Positions 45,754 to 55,280 of a stretch of 64,000 nt of DNA are shown here, in pieces (within the stretch, counting starts at the first letter, position 1; each line of letters starts with the position of its first letter). The notes under the pieces were generated by a model. It ran no database searches, was not told the DNA's origin, and saw only the letters and a program-made list of their open reading frames with translations. This DNA comes from Mesonia aestuariivivens (lineage in GTDB: Bacteria; Bacteroidota; Bacteroidia; Flavobacteriales; Flavobacteriaceae), in contig NZ_JAHWDF010000006.1 of NCBI RefSeq assembly GCF_019311235.1, positions 1 through 64,000 on the forward strand, read 5' to 3'. A program made the translations under genes and the position numbers.

Positions 45754-48700
45754 TCGCTTTGAAATATTCTTTAACTTTTATCTTAAAATTTTGCTGCAAA
45801 GGTAAGCTTTGTCTATTTAAAATTTCAGTAGTGTTGAAATATTCTTTCGCCTTATCTAATTGAAGTTGAGTTGTATTTTGATAATCTTTTCTGTTAGTTT
45901 CAGATTCACGCTTATTGTCTTGGCCTTTTTGCAAAGAAGCTTCTTCTAATTTTAATAATTGGTGTTGAATATTCTTCATCTGTGATTCTGTACGTTCAGT
46001 TACACCACCTCTTAATAATTCATCTTCTACTTGTTTCATTTGTCGAGCTAAGTTTTGCGCTTTAACATCTAAACCCTCTTTGCGAATCATATCTTCTAAT
46101 TGATTTCTCAATTCTTGTTGTTCCTTATAAATCTCGTAAATTTCTCCGCTTAATTGTTCTGAAGATTTGCTGCCCTGTTGTTCTAGTTGACCTCCATTGC
46201 CATCTTTACTATTTCCTCCAGATTGTCCGTTTTCACCGCTTTTTCCATTTTCACTTCCTTGTACAGATTCTCCTTCTTTACCAGAACCTGGACTCCCTGA
46301 TTGTGCTTCTTTTTTTCCCTTACCCTCACCTACTTGTTCACCTAATTCACCTTGTTTTTGAATAATATCTTGCAGTTGAAAACCTCTTCCTTCAATTTGG
46401 CCTTCTCCTTGACCAGGACTTGGTTGTCCTTCTCCTTGACCAGAACCCATAGCCATAGATTGCATTTGCTGCAAAGATTCGTTTAACATATTGGCTAAAT
46501 CATTAGTTCCTTTAAACACATATTGTTGACTGGAAACTCCAGTGTGAATTTGATTTTCTGATAACCTTTCTAAAGATTTATCAATATTAAATTCAATATC
46601 GGTAAGCTGAGATGTTATCTGATCTCCTATCATTGGGTTACGCAAAGCTAAGGCATATAAACTATCATCAACGTGATTAAAGTTTTCTTTTAGTACGTAT
46701 TGGTAGCGTAGTTTCTTAGCATATTGCGGACTATTTTCTTTAATGTTTTTGAAATCTTCCATTAAATCTTCTTGCTGAAAAGAAAAAGTAATAAGATTAT
46801 CTAGAATTTGTCTGAGCATTGCAGCGTCTTCTTTATTTTGTTCGGCTCCACCTTGTTGCATTTTACTCATCATTTGCTGACCCATTTCTTGCATTTTCTC
46901 TCCAGCAGATTTTTGCTTTTGCTTAGCTTTTTGAGAAGGCGAAGGCTTTTGTGACTTGCCATCTTGCTTATCTCCTTCTTGATTTTTTTCAGGATTATTC
47001 TCGTCACTAGGATCAGAATCCTCAGATTCTTCAGAAGATTTTTTTGACTCTTGCGTTTCAGATTTTTGCAATTCTTCGCTAGCCGTTTTTTGATCCTTTT
47101 TTACTCCTTCTTCTTTTTGAGCGTCACGAGGAAGATCCATTGGTTTTTCAAGATTTTGATTTTCTTTATTTAAATCATCTAACTGCTTTTGTAATTCTTC
47201 AAAAGCTTTATTCATTTTATGTTGTTCTGCTGCTGAATTTTCTTCTTCATTTTGGGCAAGCTTTTCTTGTTTCTTACCCAGCTCTGTCATTTCTTTAGAA
47301 ACCTGCTCTGCCTTTTTCTGAACATAATAACGCTTGGTAAGTTCTAAGAGTTGCTCTAAACTTTTTTGTTCATTTTGATTTTGCTTACTTAACTTTTCTA
47401 TTTTTTGATTGAGTTCTTCTTTCCCAATTTTATCTTGATATTTCTCCAGTTCTTTCAGCAATTCTTCATTTTGCTCAATACGTTCTTCATTTTTTTGTAA
47501 ACGTTCTTGCAACTGTTCTTTAAATTTATCGCTTTTTTCACGTTGAAATTTCTCTAAGTTTTCCTTCATTTGCTTAGAGTATTCTTTCATCATTTTCTCT
47601 TGCTGCTGTTGGCGCTGTATGTAATTTTCTAACTTCTTGCGATCATTATAATTCAGTTCTTTTTTTTCTTTTTGTAATTGATCTAATTCTTGAAGTTCCT
47701 TATTTCCTTCCTTCATCTTCTCCAAAGAATTATCCATATCTTTAATGGTTTCTTCTTGACTGTTTAATTGTTGTTGAGTCTCTTCATCTTCGGTAAATTT
47801 TCGATACGAGAAAGTTTCACTTTTAGTTCGCTTATTGCCATTTAACTGATCATTATCGTAAACCTGAAAATAAAATTCGTAAGGTTTTCCGCGTTCTAAG
47901 TCCAAATCATTTGGGAACGAATACACAAAATCATCAAACGTAGAAGTGCTAATTTTTATGTTTTCTTTTTTAATCTGTTTAGGGTTTTCAACTGGAAAGT
48001 AAATCAATTCTAAATTTTTTAATCCGTAGTCATCTGCAACTTTTCCGTAGAAATACATGATTTGATTATCTAAAGAATCTCTTTTCATCTCTAGCTCTAA
48101 CTCTGGAAATTCATCACGAACTACTTTTAATTGATAAGACAGTTGCTCGTAATTTTTAAGCTGTTTATTAGATGTCGATATTTGATAATTAGTGCTTCTA
48201 AATATTTGTTGTTGAAGAGAAAATTCATCATCGCTTTTTTGAAAAACTCTTGAAGTATCTGGTAAATTTAGCTGAATTTGATTGGTAGATTTTGCTTTTA
48301 ATTTCCAAGAAACTTTAGTTCCTTCTGGGATAGTTGCATTTCCAGTACCTTGAATTTCTTCATCTTTTTTAGCGACATACGCAGGATAATCTAATTGGAT
48401 TACAAAATTAACCAGAATTGGTACATTAATCACTTCTAATTGATATGGTTTTGATGTCACCTCGTTAGAACTGAAGTAGAATTCGGTATTCTTTGAAACG
48501 CGGTCAAACGTATATTCGAAAACTCCGGGATTAATTTTTTTCAAAAAATACGTTTCTCCATTATAATGAATACTTGCATTTTCTGGAATTACACTTCCGT
48601 CCGTATGAATTTGTAGTGTTAGACTTTCATTTTCTTTAACCTGTAAGTTATTTTGATTCAGCTGAAATGAAAAAGGCGCCGGTGGCTCGTAAGCTTGATC

Positions 48701-49261
48701 GTAATTTACGACACGCGTATAACTTTCTGAAAATAAATAACTGTTACCAGAAATGTAAATCGCTAAAAAGATAAACACCGGAATAATGGCATATTTTAGA
48801 TATTTTAAATTCGATTTAAAATTAACCGCAATTTGAAAAGGTACTGGTTGTAATTCTATAGATTTTTGATCGATACTCGCTAATAATAATTCAGAATCAT
48901 TTGTAGTTGCATTTTTATGAAGCTGAAGTATATTTAGTAGTTTATCGTTAACTTCAGAAAAATGTTCTCCGATAATTTTAGAAGCCTGTTCATAATCTAT
49001 ACCTTTAGATAGTTTGAATAATTTTGCTAACGGGTATAAAATAAATCTTCCAAACAAACTCGCCTCTACCCCAACAAAAAGCCAAAATAAAATTTTTCTC
49101 CCAAGGGTATTTAGCCAGAAAAAATATTCAAAAGAAACGGTCACTAAAAAATATAAAAAACCTATAGCGAAAAATAAAATTGCACCTTTCACTAATTCGT
49201 TTACATAATATTTTCTAATAAAAGCTTCTAACTTATGCTTGATAAGTTGGTAATTATTCAT
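45746..49261 (-). CDS. DUF4175 family large membrane protein
   Basis: The 1171-aa protein has two membrane helices near the N-terminus (~23-45 and ~54-75) and a third at ~155-172. A periplasmic region with Ig-like/beta segments (~190-480) follows, then a very long Gln/Glu/Lys-rich coiled coil (~495-760) and a Gly/Ser/Gln low-complexity stretch (~930-1020) before a helical tail. This layout fits the Bacteroidota family DUF4175, whose function is unknown. It is coupled to ybeY by an 8-bp overlap and is divergent from gltX. Confidence 0.85.
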   Translation of the reverse strand: MNNYQLIKHKLEAFIRKYYVNELVKGAILFFAIGFLYFLVTVSFEYFFWLNTLGRKILFWLFVGVEASLFGRFILYPLAKLFKLSKGIDYEQASKIIGEHFSEVNDKLLNILQLHKNATTNDSELLLASIDQKSIELQPVPFQIAVNFKSNLKYLKYAIIPVFIFLAIYISGNSYLFSESYTRVVNYDQAYEPPAPFSFQLNQNNLQVKENESLTLQIHTDGSVIPENASIHYNGETYFLKKINPGVFEYTFDRVSKNTEFYFSSNEVTSKPYQLEVINVPILVNFVIQLDYPAYVAKKDEEIQGTGNATIPEGTKVSWKLKAKSTNQIQLNLPDTSRVFQKSDDEFSLQQQIFRSTNYQISTSNKQLKNYEQLSYQLKVVRDEFPELELEMKRDSLDNQIMYFYGKVADDYGLKNLELIYFPVENPKQIKKENIKISTSTFDDFVYSFPNDLDLERGKPYEFYFQVYDNDQLNGNKRTKSETFSYRKFTEDEETQQQLNSQEETIKDMDNSLEKMKEGNKELQELDQLQKEKKELNYNDRKKLENYIQRQQQQEKMMKEYSKQMKENLEKFQREKSDKFKEQLQERLQKNEERIEQNEELLKELEKYQDKIGKEELNQKIEKLSKQNQNEQKSLEQLLELTKRYYVQKKAEQVSKEMTELGKKQEKLAQNEEENSAAEQHKMNKAFEELQKQLDDLNKENQNLEKPMDLPRDAQKEEGVKKDQKTASEELQKSETQESKKSSEESEDSDPSDENNPEKNQEGDKQDGKSQKPSPSQKAKQKQKSAGEKMQEMGQQMMSKMQQGGAEQNKEDAAMLRQILDNLITFSFQQEDLMEDFKNIKENSPQYAKKLRYQYVLKENFNHVDDSLYALALRNPMIGDQITSQLTDIEFNIDKSLERLSENQIHTGVSSQQYVFKGTNDLANMLNESLQQMQSMAMGSGQGEGQPSPGQGEGQIEGRGFQLQDIIQKQGELGEQVGEGKGKKEAQSGSPGSGKEGESVQGSENGKSGENGQSGGNSKDGNGGQLEQQGSKSSEQLSGEIYEIYKEQQELRNQLEDMIRKEGLDVKAQNLARQMKQVEDELLRGGVTERTESQMKNIQHQLLKLEEASLQKGQDNKRESETNRKDYQNTTQLQLDKAKEYFNTTEILNRQSLPLQQNFKIKVKEYFKAND

Positions 49262-49388
49262 CTAAAATCTGTTTGTATTTTGTGTAACTTCTAAAACTAC
49301 AATAAAAATTTAAGCTATCTAAATGGCTTAAGTAGTTTAACACCAGTTATTCAACAAATATCTTACCCATTATATCTTCTGGTTTGGG

Positions 49389-49420
49389 TTGAATATTCGA
49401 TAGATAAGATTGTATCTTTG
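49389..49420 (+). promoter_or_regulatory. Bacteroidota-type promoter of gltX
   Basis: TTG (49389-49391) and TATCTTTG (49413-49420, matching TAnnTTTG) are separated by 21 bp, ending 17 bp before the ATG. The spacing and both elements match the sigma-A-like consensus of this phylum. Confidence 0.68.
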
Positions 49421-49437
49421 CTAAAAAACAGAAAAGA

Positions 49438-50961
49438 ATGTCTCAGAAAGTACGCGTGCGTTTCGCTCCAAGCCCAACCGGACCTTTACATATTGGCGGT
49501 GTTAGAACTGCTTTATTTAACTACCTTTTTGCTAAAAAGCATGAAGGTGATTTTGTATTGCGAATAGAAGATACCGACCAAAATCGTTATGTTCCCGGTG
49601 CCGAAGATTATATTATAGAAGCTTTAAACTGGTTGAATATTCCTTATGATGAAGGCCCTGGTAAAGAAGCAGATTTAGGACCTTATCGCCAGAGTGAGCG
49701 TAAAGGTTTGTACAGAGAATATGCCGAGAAATTATTAGCTAGTGGAAATGCTTATTATGCATTTGATACTCCTGAAGAACTTGCTGAAAAAAGAGCCGAA
49801 CTTGAAGCTAAAAAAGAAACCTTTATTTACAATTGGCATAACCGTAATGAGTTAAACAATTCTTTATCACTTTCTAAAGAAGAAGTAAAACAGAAAATCG
49901 AAAGTGGCGAAGCTTATGTCATTCGGTTTAAAGCCCCAGAAAATGAAGAACTTGATTTGCAAGACGAAATTAGAGGTGATATACAAGTAAATACGAAAGT
50001 GCTTGACGATAAGGTTTTATTTAAAAGTGACGGGATGCCAACCTATCATTTGGCAAATATCGTAGATGACCATTTAATGAAAATTACACACGTTATTCGT
50101 GGTGAAGAATGGTTACCTTCTATGGCTTTACACGTTTTGTTATATCGTGCTTTTGGATGGGAGATTCCAAAATTTGCGCATTTACCGCTTATTTTAAAAC
50201 CCACAGGAAAAGGTAAATTAAGTAAACGTGATGGTGATAAAATGGGATTCCCTGTATTTCCATTACAATGGAAAGATCCTAAAACAGGTGATCTAGCTTC
50301 AGGTTATCGTGAAGATGGTTATTTGCCACAAACGGTAATTAATATGTTGGTATTCTTGGGTTGGAACGAAGGTGAAGGATCTGAAAAAGAAATTTATACC
50401 CTAGAAGAATTAGTAAAAGCTTTTAGCTTACAACACGTTTCTAAAGGAGGTTCTAAATTTGATCCTGAAAAAACAAAATGGTTTCAGCACCACTACTTGC
50501 AAGAACAAGACAACATTAATTTAGCAGAAGAATTTTTACCTATTCTAAAAGAAAAATATTTAGAACCTGCTTTAACTTATGTAGAAGAAGTAATTAAAAC
50601 CATTAAAGAACGAGCAACATTTATAAGCGATTTTTGGGAACTGTCTTCTTTTTATTTTGTAGCGCCTACAGAATTTGATGCGAAAGCTGCTAAAAAAGCT
50701 TGGAAAGAAGGAACTGCTGAAATCATGCAAAATGTAAAAAATGTAATTGCTGAAGTAGAAGATTTTACTCAAGAAAACCTGCAAGAACATCTTAAAGGTT
50801 GGATTAACGAACAAGGTATTGGATTTGGAAAAGTAATGCAACCCTTACGTCTTGCTTTAGTAGGAGAAATGAAAGGACCCGATTTGTTTCATATCATGAC
50901 TTCAATCGGAAAAGAAGAAACGCTACAGCGAATAGACTTTGCCAATGAAAAGCTGAGTTAG
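49438..50961 (+). CDS. gltX: glutamyl-tRNA synthetase
   Basis: The 507-aa class I synthetase has the HIGH-type motif PSPTGPLHIGG (residues 11-21), the RIEDTDQNR segment, and the KMSKS-equivalent KLSKRDG near residue 260. It charges tRNA-Glu. A separate glnS is present at 53386-55062, so this enzyme is probably discriminating. A clear promoter precedes it and a terminator follows. Confidence 0.98.
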   Translation: MSQKVRVRFAPSPTGPLHIGGVRTALFNYLFAKKHEGDFVLRIEDTDQNRYVPGAEDYIIEALNWLNIPYDEGPGKEADLGPYRQSERKGLYREYAEKLLASGNAYYAFDTPEELAEKRAELEAKKETFIYNWHNRNELNNSLSLSKEEVKQKIESGEAYVIRFKAPENEELDLQDEIRGDIQVNTKVLDDKVLFKSDGMPTYHLANIVDDHLMKITHVIRGEEWLPSMALHVLLYRAFGWEIPKFAHLPLILKPTGKGKLSKRDGDKMGFPVFPLQWKDPKTGDLASGYREDGYLPQTVINMLVFLGWNEGEGSEKEIYTLEELVKAFSLQHVSKGGSKFDPEKTKWFQHHYLQEQDNINLAEEFLPILKEKYLEPALTYVEEVIKTIKERATFISDFWELSSFYFVAPTEFDAKAAKKAWKEGTAEIMQNVKNVIAEVEDFTQENLQEHLKGWINEQGIGFGKVMQPLRLALVGEMKGPDLFHIMTSIGKEETLQRIDFANEKLS

Positions 50962-51011
50962 CCTTTTTTTATACTGAATCAAATTCAGCATAAAAGAAAT
51001 AGAACTAAATT

Positions 51012-51048
51012 AAAAAAGCAGTTTGAAAATTCAAGCTGCTTTTTTTTA
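51012..51048 (+). terminator. rho-independent terminator after gltX
   Basis: AGCAG-T-TTGAA (51017-51027) pairs with TTCAA-G-CTGCT (51030-51040), with a GU pair in the middle, and is followed by a run of eight Ts. Confidence 0.85.
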
Positions 51049-51110
51049 TGAACAAACAAAAACTAAGGGTTAATCTTGTATATTTAAACTATTAATCAAT
51101 TAAAAAAATT

Positions 51111-52109
51111 ATGGGATTATTCTTTACAGGATTTATTATTTTTTTGGGACTAATCATCCTTGTCACTGGTATTTTTACCGTGAAACAGCAAACCGCAGCC
51201 ATTGTAGAACGCTTCGGGAGATTCAACAGCATCAGAAACTCTGGACTTCAATTTAAAATTCCAATATTCGATAAAATTGCTGGAAGAATTAATTTGAAGA
51301 TTCAGCAATTAGATGTCTTGGTAGAAACAAAAACAAAAGATGATGTATTTGTTCGACTAAAAATTTCAGTTCAATTTCAAGTAATTAAATTAAAGGTTTA
51401 TGAAGCTTTTTATAAGCTTGAAAATCCGCAAGATCAGATTACTTCTTATGTTTTTGATGTGGTACGTGCAGAAGTGCCTAAAATGAAGTTAGACGACGTT
51501 TTTGAACGTAAAGATGACATTGCAAATGCCGTTAAGTTAGAATTGAATGATGCCATGATCGATTATGGTTACGATATTATTAAAACCTTAGTGACCGATA
51601 TTGATCCTGATGTGCAAGTAAAAGCGGCGATGAACCGTATTAATGCCTCTGAACGTGAAAAAGTAGCTGCCGAATATGAAGCTGAAGCAGAGCGTATTAA
51701 AATTGTAGCCAAAGCAAGAGCTGAAGCAGAAAGTAAGCGTTTACAAGGTCAAGGTATCGCCGATCAGCGTCGAGAGATTGCACGTGGTTTAGAAGAATCT
51801 GTCGATGTGTTAAATAATGTAGGCATTAACTCACAAGAAGCTTCTGCCTTAATTGTAGTTACACAACATTACGATACGTTACAGTCGATTGGTGAAGAGA
51901 CTAACAGTAACCTTATTTTATTGCCTAACTCTCCACAAGCAGGAAGTGATATGCTAAATAATATGATTGCTTCATTCACTGCTTCAAACCAGATTGGTGA
52001 AGAAATTAAAAAACAAAACCAGCTTAAAGGTATTACCAATAAGAAAAAACAGAAGCCAAAGCCTAAACCGCTCCCTCCTAGTGATGATGAATATCGTAGT
52101 GAAGATTAA
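51111..52109 (+). CDS. SPFH/Band 7 domain membrane protein (stomatin-like)
   Basis: The 332-aa protein has one N-terminal membrane helix (residues ~3-22) and an SPFH domain (~25-190) with TVKQQTAAIVERFGRFNS, FDVVRAEVPKMKLDDVFERKDDIANAV and YGYDIIKTLVTDIDPD. A coiled helix region (SEREKVAAEYEAEAERIKIVAKARAEAE) follows, then a Lys/Pro-rich tail (KKQKPKPKPLPPSDDE). These proteins form oligomeric membrane microdomain scaffolds. A small helper such as NfeD is not next to it. Confidence 0.9.
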   Translation: MGLFFTGFIIFLGLIILVTGIFTVKQQTAAIVERFGRFNSIRNSGLQFKIPIFDKIAGRINLKIQQLDVLVETKTKDDVFVRLKISVQFQVIKLKVYEAFYKLENPQDQITSYVFDVVRAEVPKMKLDDVFERKDDIANAVKLELNDAMIDYGYDIIKTLVTDIDPDVQVKAAMNRINASEREKVAAEYEAEAERIKIVAKARAEAESKRLQGQGIADQRREIARGLEESVDVLNNVGINSQEASALIVVTQHYDTLQSIGEETNSNLILLPNSPQAGSDMLNNMIASFTASNQIGEEIKKQNQLKGITNKKKQKPKPKPLPPSDDEYRSED

Positions 52110-52123
52110 AAATATATTTCAAT

Positions 52124-52157
52124 AAAAAAAGCTCACTTCTAACGTGAGCTTTTTTTA
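52124..52157. terminator. bidirectional hairpin terminator
   Basis: AGCTCAC (52130-52136) and GTGAGCT (52144-52150) form a 7-bp stem with A7 and T7 runs on either side, between the SPFH gene and the convergent DUF6327 gene. Confidence 0.88.
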
Positions 52158-52179
52158 TTCTTTTACTTAGCAACTTTTA

Positions 52180-52410
52180 TTACTTATTTACGATTTTAGC
52201 TTTTTGTATTCCTATAAGTTTAGATACTACCTTTAATATTAGTGCTTTCTTAGCTATTTTACCAGCAATCCCTGTCGCTACACTTACGGGAGAAAAATCT
52301 TCTTTTATATCGTTAACAGTAAGTTTTATACGCTCCCTATCAATATGATTTTGAAGTTTTAAAATCTTTAGATCGTGATTAATTTCTTGGTATGATTCGT
52401 ATATCTTCAT
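52180..52410 (-). CDS. DUF6327 family small protein
   Basis: The 76-aa protein starts KIYESYQEINHDLKILKLQNHIDRERIKL and has a C-terminal hydrophobic helix (SVATGIAGKIAKKALILKVVSKLIG). This matches what I recall of the Bacteroidota family DUF6327, of unknown function. It is the last gene of a three-gene set with the holin-like and YtxH genes and overlaps the former by 4 bp (52407-52410). Confidence 0.72.
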   Translation of the reverse strand: MKIYESYQEINHDLKILKLQNHIDRERIKLTVNDIKEDFSPVSVATGIAGKIAKKALILKVVSKLIGIQKAKIVNK

Positions 52411-52811
52411 TGGTTGTCTACTTCAGTTTTTAAAGGTTCGTCTAGTACATTATCTATAGTGCTTTCATTAAAAAACATTTTCGAAAATTTGCTTAAAATA
52501 ATACTATTAAACATATTCTTACCAAAGAGAAGGAAAATAATAAAAAGCAATAGATAAAACCCAGCCACAATAAAAAATCCTGCTGCATAACTATCTAAAG
52601 CTGTGCCTATTAAAAAGGCTCCTCCGAAAGATAAAAAACCTATAAAAATTAAAAAAATACTACCTGCTACAAGCATATTCACCAACATTGATGAACTTTC
52701 TGTAAGCTTTTTGAAGGCAAACAATTTATAATACTCTAAGGTACTTTCTACGTACGCTTCGGTATTTGTATACAATTCATCAATATGTTGAGTAATTTTG
52801 CTTAAAGGCAT
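52407..52811 (-). CDS. phage holin/YqjE-like membrane protein
   Basis: The 134-aa protein has two long membrane helices at ~43-65 and ~72-95, preceded by YTNTEAYVESTLEYYKLFAFKKLTESSSMLV. This N-terminal helix and two-helix hairpin fit the holin-superfamily/YqjE-like fold. Despite the family name there is no phage context; in flavobacteria these genes accompany ytxH and are thought to be stress-related membrane proteins. It lies 3 bp after the YtxH gene. Confidence 0.78.
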   Translation of the reverse strand: MPLSKITQHIDELYTNTEAYVESTLEYYKLFAFKKLTESSSMLVNMLVAGSIFLIFIGFLSFGGAFLIGTALDSYAAGFFIVAGFYLLLFIIFLLFGKNMFNSIILSKFSKMFFNESTIDNVLDEPLKTEVDNQ

Positions 52812-52814
52812 AAA

Positions 52815-53192
52815 TTATACAGTTGCGTTTTTGATATTAGTTTTAATTTCTTCTTTTTTTGCTTCTTTATGAAATTTTGCGTTTTTTTCTCTTAAAGCTT
52901 CTAATTTTTCTTCCATTGCAGATAAAATATCATCTGCTTTATAACTTGCTGAAGATAAAGTTTCTTCTAGTTTAGATTCGAAATTTAATTTAGCGCTTTT
53001 AGCAGACTCAGAAAGATGAGTAGAAGTTTCGCTTACTTGCTTATCTAATCTTTTTTTGGCTTGCTTTGCTTCTTTATTTATTTTTTTTCGAGTATTTTCT
53101 CCTTTATCTGGAGCATAAAGTAAACCTAGACCTGCACCAATTGCTGCACCTGTTACTAATGCTAAAAATGTTGTTCCTGAGTTATTTGCCAT
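52815..53192 (-). CDS. YtxH domain-containing protein
   Basis: The 125-aa protein has a Gly/Ala-rich membrane segment LALVTGAAIGAGLGLLYAPDKGENTRKKI at residues ~10-38, the YtxH hallmark. A Lys/Glu/Ser-rich coiled region follows to the end. General-stress association is known for the family; the exact function is not. It heads the three-gene set on the minus strand. Confidence 0.88.
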   Translation of the reverse strand: MANNSGTTFLALVTGAAIGAGLGLLYAPDKGENTRKKINKEAKQAKKRLDKQVSETSTHLSESAKSAKLNFESKLEETLSSASYKADDILSAMEEKLEALREKNAKFHKEAKKEEIKTNIKNATV

Positions 53193-53323
53193 GATTTTTG
53201 TTTTTAAAATTAATGATTAATTTGTTCAAATTTAACATTTAAACCAATGGGCGCCTGTTAATAACGGGTTAATATACTGAAAGTCATTGCTAAATTTATC
53301 TTAATAGATTATTAGTGTTTATT

Positions 53324-53369
53324 ATAAAGAAATAGCCAACTCATTTTTAAGTTGGCTATTTCTTTATAG
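53324..53369. terminator. long perfect hairpin after glnS
   Basis: Nineteen perfectly matched bases (53324-53342 and 53351-53369) surround an 8-nt loop (CATTTTTA). The core is ATAGCCAACT. It lies 17 bp after the glnS stop on the minus strand and ends in an AT-rich stretch with a short U run. Confidence 0.85.
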
Positions 53370-53385
53370 TTATAGAATGATTATT

Positions 53386-55062
53386 TTATTGCTTTTTAGC
53401 CCAAGAATCTCGAAGACTTACAGTTCTATTAAATACTAATTTTTCTGAACTACTCGTTTGATCTAAACAGAAATAACCAATACGTTGAAATTGAAATTGA
53501 TCTAACTCTTTAGCCTCTTTTAAACTTGGTTCTACATAACCAGTAATTATTTCTAAAGAATCTGGATTTACAAACTCTAAGTAATCTTTTTCTTTATCGG
53601 CATCTGGCGCTTCTACCGTAAATAAACGATCGTACAATCTTACTTCTGCAGCAACCGCATGTTTTATAGAAACCCAATGTAAAGTTCCTTTTACTTTACG
53701 CTTAGATTCTTCGGTACCGCTCCCACTTTTACTTAACGGATCGTAAGTACAATGAATCTCAGTTATATTACCGTGTTCATCTTTTACGACCTCTTCACCT
53801 TTAATGATATAAGCATTTTTTAGTCGAACTTCTTTTCCTAAAGTTAATCTAAAGAATTTACGATTGGCGCTTTCTTTAAAGTCTTCACGTTCTATATAAA
53901 GTTCTTTAGAAAAAGGTACTTGTCTACTTCCAGCAGAATCATCTTCTGGATTGTTTTCTGCTTCTAACCATTCTTCATCTTTATCGTAATTAGTAATGAC
54001 TAATTTTACAGGATCAAGAACTCCCATGACACGTGGCGCAGTTTTGTTTAAATCTTCACGTGCACAAAATTCTAAGTGAGAAAGATCGATCATATTTTCA
54101 CGCTTCCCTACTCCAATAGATTCTGCAAAATTTCTAATTGAAGTTGGTGTGTAACCTCTTCTTCGTAATCCAGAAATGGTTGGCATACGAGGATCGTCCC
54201 AAGATTCTACAAACCCTTTTTCTACCAATTGTGCCAATTTACGCTTACTCACTACAGTATGACTTAAGTTACGGCGTGCAAACTCTCGTTGTTTAGGCTG
54301 AAACTCTTCCGGTTTACTTACTTTATTGACAAACCAATTGTATAATTCTCTATGCGGAAGAAATTCTAACGTACAAAATGAATGCGAAATTGATTCGATA
54401 AAATCACTCTCTCCATGTGCCCAATCGTACATTGGGTAAATTTTCCATTCTTCATTAGTTCTATGGTGTGCTTTGTGTACACAACGGTACATAATAGGAT
54501 CACGCATTAACATATTAGAAGAAGTCATATCTATTTTGGCACGAAGTACGTGAGCTCCTTCTGGAGTGTCGCCATTCTTCATCGCTTCAAAAATTTCTAA
54601 ATTTTCTTCTATAGAACGTTCACGATATGGACTTTCTGTTCCAGGTTTTGTTGGAGTTCCTTTTTGATTGGCAATTGCCTCAGAAGTTTGACTGTCTACA
54701 TAAGCATCTCCATTCTTAATCATTTCTACTGTCCAGTCGTACAACTGCTGAAAATAATCTGAAGCATAGCATTCTTTTGCCCACTTAAAGCCCAACCATT
54801 CTACATCTCGTTTAATAGAATCTACAAATTCTCGTTCTTCTTTAATAGGATTAGTATCATCAAAACGAAGATTTACTGGCGCATCATAACGTAAGCCTAA
54901 TCCAAAATTTAAATTGATAGATGAGGCATGGCCAATGTGCAAATACCCATTAGGTTCTGGAGGAAATCTAAACTTAAGGTTTTCTCTTTTGTAGCTTCCT
55001 GTAGCTAAATCATCTTCTATGATTTGCTCTATAAAATTGAGTGACTTCTTTTCTTCTGTCAT
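53386..55062 (-). CDS. glnS: glutaminyl-tRNA synthetase
   Basis: The 558-aa class I synthetase has FPPEPNGYLHIGHA (HIGH at 42-45), the FDDTNP segment, and the KMSKS-equivalent VVSKRK near residue 270, plus the anticodon-binding beta-barrels at the C-terminus. It charges tRNA-Gln directly. A -7-like element (CAAAGTTA on the plus strand, 55082-55089) lies 20 bp upstream of the start. Confidence 0.98.
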   Translation of the reverse strand: MTEEKKSLNFIEQIIEDDLATGSYKRENLKFRFPPEPNGYLHIGHASSINLNFGLGLRYDAPVNLRFDDTNPIKEEREFVDSIKRDVEWLGFKWAKECYASDYFQQLYDWTVEMIKNGDAYVDSQTSEAIANQKGTPTKPGTESPYRERSIEENLEIFEAMKNGDTPEGAHVLRAKIDMTSSNMLMRDPIMYRCVHKAHHRTNEEWKIYPMYDWAHGESDFIESISHSFCTLEFLPHRELYNWFVNKVSKPEEFQPKQREFARRNLSHTVVSKRKLAQLVEKGFVESWDDPRMPTISGLRRRGYTPTSIRNFAESIGVGKRENMIDLSHLEFCAREDLNKTAPRVMGVLDPVKLVITNYDKDEEWLEAENNPEDDSAGSRQVPFSKELYIEREDFKESANRKFFRLTLGKEVRLKNAYIIKGEEVVKDEHGNITEIHCTYDPLSKSGSGTEESKRKVKGTLHWVSIKHAVAAEVRLYDRLFTVEAPDADKEKDYLEFVNPDSLEIITGYVEPSLKEAKELDQFQFQRIGYFCLDQTSSSEKLVFNRTVSLRDSWAKKQ

Positions 55063-55280
55063 AATTTTTCTTCTAAAGGCACAAAGTTATCAAAAATTAA
55101 ATCTAGTGCATACGAAAGTAATTAGAAAGCTAAAGATTTTTATAGGGTTAAAATAAAGCTAAACTAAAGTACAGCGCCAAGCTAAAACTTCTATATGTAT
55201 TAGTTTTAATCTAAAATTGAATTTTACCATGAAAAATACTCAAAAATCAATGATAATAAATCATTTAGAATTTTTTAATT

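Noticed and set aside
46150-46500. Gly/Ser/Gln-rich stretch as a separate repeat region or CRISPR-like array
   Set aside because: It is an in-frame low-complexity segment of the DUF4175 protein, without regular spacing or unique spacers.
52407-52811. holin-like gene as a prophage remnant
   Set aside because: No other phage genes, no integrase or att sites; the YtxH/holin-like/DUF6327 trio is a normal chromosomal set in flavobacteria.
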